Shown here in pieces: positions 5,789-10,823 of a DNA stretch of 10,823 nt (position 1 is the first letter of the stretch; every line of letters starts with the position of its first letter). The notes beneath the pieces are model-generated. The model did no database searches. It worked only from the letters and a program-made list of their open reading frames with translations, and was not told where the DNA came from. The stretch is from assembly GCA_902766845.1 (NCBI GenBank), contig CACXFD010000230.1:1-10823 (forward strand), in the 5' to 3' direction. The DNA comes from an uncultured Lachnospiraceae bacterium (GTDB taxonomy: Bacteria; Bacillota; Clostridia; Lachnospirales; Lachnospiraceae). Position numbers and translations under genes: made by a program.

Positions 5789-8008
5789 TCAGAATACCGC
5801 ACACCCGCAGTTTCGGACTTCCTTCATCCGTTTCAGCGCCGTATCCGCGTCCTCGAAAATGTCCCCTTCGGGCTTCTCGCGGTCGGAGAAGGCCACGCCG
5901 ACGCTGAGCGACAGCGGCTGCCCGCCGTCCTCCGGATGCTGCAGGACCTCGTTGACCTGCTCGATCTTATCGTAGACCAGGCTCCGCATCACGCTCGTGA
6001 CGCGGGTCATGATCATGACGAACTCATCGTCCCGGATGCGGCAGATATCGTCCGCGGACCGGAAGTTGGCGCGCAGCACGTCGGCGACGCGCTTCACGAC
6101 CTGATCCGCACCGGCCCGCCCCTGCGTATCCAGGATCTGCGCGAACCCGTCGATGTCCGCGATCAGCACCGCGATGTGGTCCTTGTCCGAATCGTGGAAC
6201 AGGATCTCGTACGCGGTTTGGTTGTACAGGCCGGTCAGCGGATCGTGCAGGGCGTCGTAGGTGAACCGGTCGCGGCCGCGTGCGGGCCGTCCCTTACGGG
6301 CCTCGGCCTCCTCCCGCTTCTTCACGACGAAGGCTTCGAATTCATCGGCCGGGAGGGGCTTCGAGAAATAATAGCCCTGGGCGATGTCGCACCCCATGGC
6401 CTTCAGCGTCAGCATCTGCTCCGCGGTCTCGACGCCTTCGGCGATCGTCGGGACCTCGAGCGACTCGGCGAGCCGGATCACGATCTCCAGCAGCCGCGTG
6501 TCCTTGCGCTCCCGGAACGCGTTGCGCAGGAACTGCATGTCGAGCTTGATCGCGTCGATCGGCAGCGTCGAGATCATGTTCAGCGAGGAATAGCCTGAGC
6601 CGAAATCGTCCATCTCGATCCGGAAGCCCTTGTCGCGCAGGCGGCGGACCGTCTCCACGATCTGCTTCGAGTCCTCGGTATAGGCCGATTCGGTGACCTC
6701 CAGCAGCAGTTCCCCGCACGCAAGACCGTGATCCGCCGCGATCTGTTCCATCTTATCCGCGAAATCCGGATCATACATGTCCACGCGCGAGACGTTGACC
6801 GATACCGGCATCGTGATTCCGAGACGGTCCTTCCAGTCGCGGATCTGCGCGGCCGCGGCGCGCCAGACGTAATCGTCGAGCTGCTCGATCAGCCCGTTCT
6901 GCTCGAACAGCGGGATGAAGACGCCCGGGCTCACGAGGCCCAGCCGCGGGTGCTTCCAGCGCACGAGCGCCTCCGCGCTCGAGAGGACCGGCTCATCGCC
7001 GCGGATATTGAATTTCGGCTGATAGAAGACCGCGAACTGACGCTCCCGGATGGCGGCCGGGAATTCGTCGATCAGCTGCTCGGCAAAGACCTCCCGCTCG
7101 CGCAGTGCGTCGTCGTAATGGCCGATCGCCTTCGTCATGTTCCCGCGCACCGCGTCGCAGGCCTGCTTGGCGCGGTCAAAGCGGCGCTCGATATCGATCG
7201 ATTTGTCGGTGTTCTCATAGACGCCCATGCGCAGCCGCACGCGGTTCTCACCGCGGGTCTCGTCCGTGAACCGGACCGACGCCCTTTCGAGGATCTGCGC
7301 GTGGTCCGTCCGGTGCGGGCAGTACACGAGGAAGGTATCCGCGGTGCGCCGGCAAACGATCCCGCCGGATTCCCGCACGATCCCGACCACCTCCTCGCCG
7401 ATGCGCCGCAGCACGTCGTCGCAGTAGGCGCGGCCGTAGCGCTCGTTCAGCGTGTGGAAGTGGTTGATGTCGATCACGATCGCGTCGGTCGGCAGGTCCT
7501 TATGGTAGGTATCGTACTGGGCCGCGTAGCGGTAGAAATACTCGCGGTTGTACAGTCCCGTCAGCTGGTCGCGCTCGGTCAGCCGGATGATGTCGCGGTC
7601 CTCCGACAGCTCGATCGTGCGCAGCACGCGCGCCTGAATGACCCGCGGCTGCGGATAGGGCTTCGGGATGAAGTCGATCGCGCCGATCGTCAGGCTCTCG
7701 ACCTCCGCGTCCTTCTCCGCGGTCATCACGATGACCGGGAGCCGCGCGGCCACCGGGTCCGCCTTCAGGCTGCGCAGCACGTCGAGGCCGTGCATGTCCG
7801 GCAGGTTCAGGTCCAGCAGGATCAGGCTCAGCGTATCGCTCTGGTCCCGCACGGTATCGAGCGCCTGCGCGCCGGTCTCCGCAAAGACGATGTCGTAGGT
7901 CTCTCCCAGGATCATCTCGAGCATCTCGCGGTTGATCCGTTCGTCCTCCACGATCAGGATCCGCCGCTTTCCGTTGGCGGAATGGAATTTCAGATGGCTC
8001 TCAGGCAT
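5789..8008 (-). CDS. REC-GGDEF-EAL-GGDEF protein, probable c-di-GMP phosphodiesterase
   Basis: A 739-residue soluble response regulator. REC spans about 15-135, with phospho-acceptor Asp66 (LILLDLNLP) and conserved Lys116. The first GGDEF domain (about 145-300) begins DQLTGLYNREYF, but its signature is TADTF (222-226) and the substrate-loop residues are altered. The EAL domain (about 305-565) keeps E345-A-L, N405, E437, DDFGSGYSS (467-475), K488, E524 and Q544, the set needed for hydrolysis of c-di-GMP to pGpG. The second GGDEF domain (about 583-735) has RDDEF (659-663) and lacks the usual FK..ND and GH..GD residues. It is therefore expected to degrade, not make, c-di-GMP, with the GGDEF-like domains acting as GTP-sensing or regulatory modules. 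GAGGAGG precedes the ATG. The kinase downstream may control the receiver. Confidence 0.92.
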   Translation of the reverse strand: MPESHLKFHSANGKRRILIVEDERINREMLEMILGETYDIVFAETGAQALDTVRDQSDTLSLILLDLNLPDMHGLDVLRSLKADPVAARLPVIVMTAEKDAEVESLTIGAIDFIPKPYPQPRVIQARVLRTIELSEDRDIIRLTERDQLTGLYNREYFYRYAAQYDTYHKDLPTDAIVIDINHFHTLNERYGRAYCDDVLRRIGEEVVGIVRESGGIVCRRTADTFLVYCPHRTDHAQILERASVRFTDETRGENRVRLRMGVYENTDKSIDIERRFDRAKQACDAVRGNMTKAIGHYDDALREREVFAEQLIDEFPAAIRERQFAVFYQPKFNIRGDEPVLSSAEALVRWKHPRLGLVSPGVFIPLFEQNGLIEQLDDYVWRAAAAQIRDWKDRLGITMPVSVNVSRVDMYDPDFADKMEQIAADHGLACGELLLEVTESAYTEDSKQIVETVRRLRDKGFRIEMDDFGSGYSSLNMISTLPIDAIKLDMQFLRNAFRERKDTRLLEIVIRLAESLEVPTIAEGVETAEQMLTLKAMGCDIAQGYYFSKPLPADEFEAFVVKKREEAEARKGRPARGRDRFTYDALHDPLTGLYNQTAYEILFHDSDKDHIAVLIADIDGFAQILDTQGRAGADQVVKRVADVLRANFRSADDICRIRDDEFVMIMTRVTSVMRSLVYDKIEQVNEVLQHPEDGGQPLSLSVGVAFSDREKPEGDIFEDADTALKRMKEVRNCGCAVF

Positions 8009-8059
8009 AAGAACGTACCTCCTCGGGTCTTCTGTCAGGTGTCTGTCATCTCATGACCT

Positions 8060-8075
8060 GTCCGGTCTCCCGGAC
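8060..8075. repeat. Inverted repeat in the permease-GGDEF/EAL intergenic gap
   Basis: GTCCGG, loop TCTC, CCGGAC makes a perfect 6-bp stem about 52 bases before the EAL-protein start. With the stem at 8096-8121 it makes the 121-base gap structure-rich. No T-run follows, and I see no match to a c-di-GMP riboswitch. It may modulate read-through from the cyclase to the phosphodiesterase gene. Confidence 0.4.
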
Positions 8076-8095
8076 GGTCCGGCTGTCATGTTTCG

Positions 8096-8121
8096 GGCGG
8101 CCTTTTTGTCCTGCGGCCGCC
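8096..8121. repeat. Stem-loop just after the permease-GGDEF gene
   Basis: GGCGGCC and GGCCGCC arms of 7 bp enclose a 12-base loop, starting eight bases after the stop codon on the minus strand. The position suits an intrinsic terminator or an mRNA-stabilising 3' hairpin, but the following minus-strand bases CGAAACATG give no T-run. A run of five T's lies inside the loop on the plus strand only. Confidence 0.4.
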
Positions 8122-8129
8122 GGGCTGTA

Positions 8130-10412
8130 TCATCTCGTGGCCGCACCCAGGCTCTTCAGGCGCTGCTTCTCTTCGTACATGCGCGCGTCGGCCAGTTCGA
8201 AGAGCTCATGCAGGGACTTCGTGGCGGCCGCGGCGGCCTCTCCGGCCACATCTGCGGCGCCCCCGCCGGCGTCTGCGGCGGTCTCCGGCGCTCCGGCGGG
8301 CACATAGGCCGCCATGCCGGCCGACACGACCGCGTCCGCGGTCCCGATCCTCTCCTCCGACCGTTTCCGGAGGGTCTCGAGGATCTGTTCGCGTTCTTCA
8401 TAATCACGGCCGCGCAGGATCGCGGCGAACTCGTCCCCGCCGATCCGGAAGACCGGGCTGTGGGCGAAGGCCTCGCAGATCATGCGGGCCGCGTTTCGGA
8501 TATATTCATCGCCGGCCTTGTGGCCCAGCGTATCGTTCACGATCTTGAGCCCGTTCACGTCGCAGACGACGATCGCGAACCCGTCCTCCGTCCCGCTTCG
8601 GAGCGCGGCATCGATCTCCTGCTCCGCCTCGGCGAAGGCGTGCTTGCTCTTGACCCCGGTCATCGGATCGCGGTCGAGGCGGTCCCGCACGAGGCCGAGC
8701 TGGTGCTCGCTCGACAGCGCGCGCCGGCTCATCAGGTTATAGTTGTTCAGCAGGATCCCGAGCGAGAGGGCAAAGAGCCCGATCACGACCAGGATGCTGC
8801 GTGCGCTGACGCGGCGCACCGCTTCGAGCCGGGCGTCCATGAACGCCTCGGCCCCGCCGGCCTGCCCGCCCTGCGCGAAATAGGTCTCCACGGCCTCCAG
8901 GCCGCGGTCCGTGGCCGTCATGACCGACCGGCTCATCCAGATCAGCGACACGAAGAACACGAGCGAGAGCAGCACGATCCAGACGATGACGGTCCGCCCG
9001 AAGCGCTTTCCCCCGTCCCGCCGCAGGATACCGCGGAAATACAGGAATCCCAGCACGGACCAGACCACGAACAGGAAGAACGATTCGGTCTCCATCGACC
9101 CCGCGGAATACAGGTTCGGGACCAGCATGTAGACGCCGAACAGGACGGCGATGATCAGGCCGGCCAGGCCCGACGCGCGCACCGCCCGATCGCCCGCTTC
9201 CTTTGCGAGCTTCGCAGCCGCAGCCGAGACGAAGCCGTAGATCAGCGTGGCGCCGAGCGTCGTCACGTCCACGATCCAGCCGACGGCCGTGCGCCCGAAG
9301 AACGGGACCGCGGCCGAGACCGTAAGGATCAGCAGGATGGCCTTCCCGGGGATGCCCCGCCGGCCCGTCTGCGCAAAGCGCGCGGGCAGGATCCCGTCGC
9401 GGCCGAGGGCCGCAAACAACCGGCTCAGCGCCGTGATATTGCCGAGCAGGCTCGTCAGGATCAGCGAGAGCAGGGCCGCCATCAGGACCGCCACGCCCCG
9501 GCTCCCCAGGTAGCGGTCGGCCGCGTAGAACGCGGGCAGGGCCTTCAGCCCGTCCAGGTTCGAAAGGTCACGGATATAGTCGAGCCAGGAGGCGTATTCC
9601 TCCGGGTACGCGGTGACCGACAGCAGCAGCACGCACGCGTACAGCGCGGTCACGGTCAGCACCGATACGGTCATCACGCGCAGGATCTTCTTGCGCGGGA
9701 ACGAGAGCTCCTCGGCGCTGTGTGAGATGCTCTCGAAGCCGATGAAGGCCCACGGCGAGATGCACGCGATCTTCACGATCTGCGGCAGGGCGTCCGTATC
9801 CGGGAGCATGGCCGGTCCTCCGGGCCGTCCGCCCCCGAGCAGGGCCCCGGCCAGGCAGCCGATGATCCCGGCCGAGAACAGGGCCGCCATCGCGGTCATC
9901 AGCGCCGCCACGGCCCGCTTCGAGCACGCGCAAAGCAGAGCCGCCGCCGCGGTCGCGGCGATCGAGAGCGCCGCCTCCCCGGCATAGACCTCATAGCCGA
10001 ACAGTGTATACAGGCGTCCCACACGGAACACGTCCCCGACGAAATACCGGGCGAACAGCGGGAGCGAGGTCGCGTTGGCCCAGAGCACGGCCAGATAGGT
10101 CAGGGCCAGGAACCACGCGGTCACGAACCCGTGGTCGTACCCGAACAGCTCCCTCGACCAGGCATAGGCGCCCCCGGCCTCGGGATACGCGTGGACCAGG
10201 TACGCGTAGTTCCGGCTGATGACCAGCATGATCAGTGCGCCGATCACGAGGCCGGCCACGCTTCCGAGCGGCCCGGCCTGCGCCAGATAAGACCGGTTGG
10301 TCACGACGAGCGAGCCCCATCCGATCGCCGTCCCGACCGAGAAGGCCCACGCCCCCGCGGGGGACAGATACCGGTCGGCCGGGCGGCCCGTCTGCATCTC
10401 CTGCATTGCCAT
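8130..10412 (-). CDS. APC amino-acid permease fused to a GGDEF diguanylate cyclase
   Basis: A single 760-residue frame. Residues about 15-465 are an APC-superfamily permease: GTAIGWGS in helix 1 (27-34) and the diagnostic helix-6 region PWAFIGFESISHSAEE (220-235) followed by P-R-K-K. Two extra helices (about 474-493 and 539-557) flank a ~45-residue, probably extracellular, segment. Then comes a full GGDEF domain (about 575-750): DPMTGVKSKHAF, CDVNGLKIVND (617-627), LGHKAGDEY, the intact signature IGGDEF (G658-F662) and the ending ADARMYEEK. The inhibitory RxxD I-site is absent (FAHS at that place). The cyclase should make c-di-GMP from GTP at the inner membrane face. An Ala/Gly-rich insertion (about 705-731) lies before the last helix. 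Start choice among Met1, Met3 and Met6 is uncertain. Whether the permease part transports or only senses amino acids cannot be told. Confidence 0.92.
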   Translation of the reverse strand: MAMQEMQTGRPADRYLSPAGAWAFSVGTAIGWGSLVVTNRSYLAQAGPLGSVAGLVIGALIMLVISRNYAYLVHAYPEAGGAYAWSRELFGYDHGFVTAWFLALTYLAVLWANATSLPLFARYFVGDVFRVGRLYTLFGYEVYAGEAALSIAATAAAALLCACSKRAVAALMTAMAALFSAGIIGCLAGALLGGGRPGGPAMLPDTDALPQIVKIACISPWAFIGFESISHSAEELSFPRKKILRVMTVSVLTVTALYACVLLLSVTAYPEEYASWLDYIRDLSNLDGLKALPAFYAADRYLGSRGVAVLMAALLSLILTSLLGNITALSRLFAALGRDGILPARFAQTGRRGIPGKAILLILTVSAAVPFFGRTAVGWIVDVTTLGATLIYGFVSAAAAKLAKEAGDRAVRASGLAGLIIAVLFGVYMLVPNLYSAGSMETESFFLFVVWSVLGFLYFRGILRRDGGKRFGRTVIVWIVLLSLVFFVSLIWMSRSVMTATDRGLEAVETYFAQGGQAGGAEAFMDARLEAVRRVSARSILVVIGLFALSLGILLNNYNLMSRRALSSEHQLGLVRDRLDRDPMTGVKSKHAFAEAEQEIDAALRSGTEDGFAIVVCDVNGLKIVNDTLGHKAGDEYIRNAARMICEAFAHSPVFRIGGDEFAAILRGRDYEEREQILETLRKRSEERIGTADAVVSAGMAAYVPAGAPETAADAGGGAADVAGEAAAAATKSLHELFELADARMYEEKQRLKSLGAATR

Positions 10413-10420
10413 GTTCGTCC

Positions 10421-10440
10421 CCGCCTGCCGCCGCAGGCGG
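10421..10440. repeat. Inverted repeat A, CCGCCTGC-CGCC-GCAGGCGG
   Basis: A perfect 8-bp stem with a four-base loop, ending nine bases upstream of the permease-GGDEF start codon. In the mRNA it would fold directly beside the start and could hide the ribosome binding site, whose best candidate GGCGGGGA is partly inside the 3' arm. Its core arms recur at 10456-10471. Confidence 0.55.
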
Positions 10441-10455
10441 CCCTTCCTCTGTTTT

Positions 10456-10471
10456 GCCTGCCCCCGCAGGC
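10456..10471. repeat. Inverted repeat B, GCCTGC-CCCC-GCAGGC
   Basis: A second copy of the same hairpin arms (6 bp, four-base loop) starting 35 bases from the first, 14 bases after the stop of the upstream kinase. On the minus strand it is followed by AAAACAG, so it is not a standard terminator. The two copies can also pair with each other, giving alternative structures. Confidence 0.5.
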
Positions 10472-10485
10472 GCCGGCAGCCGGCC

Positions 10486-10823
10486 TTATTCGCCGCGCTT
10501 GGGCGTGCGGATCAGGCTCTCGAGCGTCTCGAACAGCGCGTCCGGCTCCACCGGCTTGCTCAGGTGGGCGTTCAGCCCGGCCTGCATGCTGCGCTGGACG
10601 TCCTCGTCGAACGCGTTCGCGGTCAGCGCGATGATCGGCACGGTCTTCGCGTCGGGACGGTCCATCGCACGGATGGCCCGCGTCGCGTCCAGGCCGTCCA
10701 TGACCGGCATGCGCATATCCATCAGGACCGCGTCATACCAGCCCGGGCCGTGCCCGGCGAACAGGTCCACCGCGATCTGTCCGTTCTCGGCCACGTCGAC
10801 CTCCATCTGCCTCATGCCGAGGA
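10486..10823 (-). CDS. C-terminal receiver domain of a signalling protein, presumed hybrid kinase (runs off right edge)
   Basis: The frame is open from the window edge to a TAA at 10486-10488, giving about 112 residues that start inside a receiver domain. The apparent first Met (10815) is internal: the residues align with the middle of REC2 of the kinase at 2679-5771. Phospho-acceptor Asp is in LMDMRMPVMDG, and ALTANAF and LSKPVEP supply the conserved Thr and Lys. By eye it differs from that REC2 at about 23 of 105 aligned positions. It ends with a short tail (TPKRGE), so REC is the last domain. The rest is outside the window; a hybrid histidine kinase is the most likely whole, by analogy with the paralogue. 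It lies 73 bases before the permease-GGDEF gene. Confidence 0.85.
   Translation of the reverse strand, partial: LGMRQMEVDVAENGQIAVDLFAGHGPGWYDAVLMDMRMPVMDGLDATRAIRAMDRPDAKTVPIIALTANAFDEDVQRSMQAGLNAHLSKPVEPDALFETLESLIRTPKRGE

Noticed and set aside
5772..5804. Upstream start (ATG at 5804) for the hybrid kinase
   Set aside because: It would overlap the end of the EAL gene, and the added residues precede the natural basic-then-hydrophobic N-terminus. The ATG at 5771 has a GGAGGGG site.
2553..5975. Plus-strand open frame of 1140 codons opposite the hybrid kinase
   Set aside because: It is antisense to a kinase with every catalytic motif in place. Its product is a low-complexity Arg/Leu/His/Asp/Val-rich string with no domain, as expected from GC-rich DNA where the opposite strand has few stops.
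5950..6070. Second GGDEF domain of the EAL protein as an active cyclase
   Set aside because: The signature is RDDEF, with the two glycines lost, and the upstream FK..ND and GH..GD residues are also changed, so GTP conversion is unlikely.
6728..8056. Plus-strand open frame of 442 codons opposite the EAL gene
   Set aside because: Antisense to a well-supported signalling protein; composition is that of a shadow frame and no motif is seen.
8009..8129. Possible c-di-GMP riboswitch before the EAL gene
   Set aside because: The gap has dyads but I find no GEMM-I/II core motifs, and it is too short to hold such an aptamer together with an expression platform.
7932..9725. Plus-strand open frame of 597 codons opposite the permease-GGDEF gene
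   Set aside because: Same cause: an antisense shadow of a GC-rich gene, rich in Arg, His, Asp and Pro, with no plausible fold or ribosome binding site.
10486..10815. Free-standing 109-residue receiver protein starting at 10815
   Set aside because: The Met falls in the middle of a receiver domain, after the first strand and helix with the acidic pocket, and the frame is open to the window edge. It is a truncated larger protein.

Overview
The window comes from a bacterium, most likely an anaerobic high-GC member of the Bacillota (Clostridia/Lachnospiraceae-like). Support for this is strong purine-rich ribosome binding sites, hybrid histidine kinases carrying the MSHEIRTPMNAIIGL signature common in that group, and a small XRE/ImmA/DUF4417 block typical of Bacillota mobile DNA. 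This assignment is inference. Every credible gene lies on the minus strand, so transcription runs from position 10823 towards position 1.

The window has two compositional halves. From about 2560 to the right end the DNA is very GC-rich and encodes signal transduction. In transcription order it holds: the C-terminal receiver domain of a truncated (presumed hybrid) histidine kinase (10486-10823); an APC-type amino-acid permease fused to a complete GGDEF diguanylate cyclase domain (8130-10412); a REC-GGDEF-EAL-GGDEF protein with an intact EAL site and two degenerate GGDEF domains, so probably a c-di-GMP phosphodiesterase (5789-8008); and a membrane hybrid histidine kinase with two receiver domains (2679-5771), closed by a terminator-like hairpin at 2622-2642. 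The cyclase, phosphodiesterase and kinase are closely packed and look like a c-di-GMP/phosphorelay module in which a transporter domain may be the sensory input.

The left part (1 to about 2550) is clearly AT-richer and looks horizontally acquired. It has an XRE repressor (2091-2465) and an ImmA/IrrE-family metallopeptidase (1335-2087), spaced as one operon. Downstream is a second transcription unit: a DUF4417 protein (549-1256), a 133-residue unrecognised protein (143-544) and a truncated unrecognised gene (1-146), all tightly packed or overlapping. The same perfect 18-bp operator, GTAAGC-N6-GCTTAC, occurs once before the XRE gene, directly abutting a good extended -10 promoter, and once before the DUF4417 gene. 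This predicts that the XRE protein represses both units and that ImmA-type proteolysis releases them, as in the ImmR/ImmA switch of ICEBs1.

No rRNA, tRNA, CRISPR array, transposase or integrase is visible. No gene-free stretch exceeds 300 bases; the longest is 2466-2678, which holds the XRE promoter and operator, the composition boundary and the kinase terminator.
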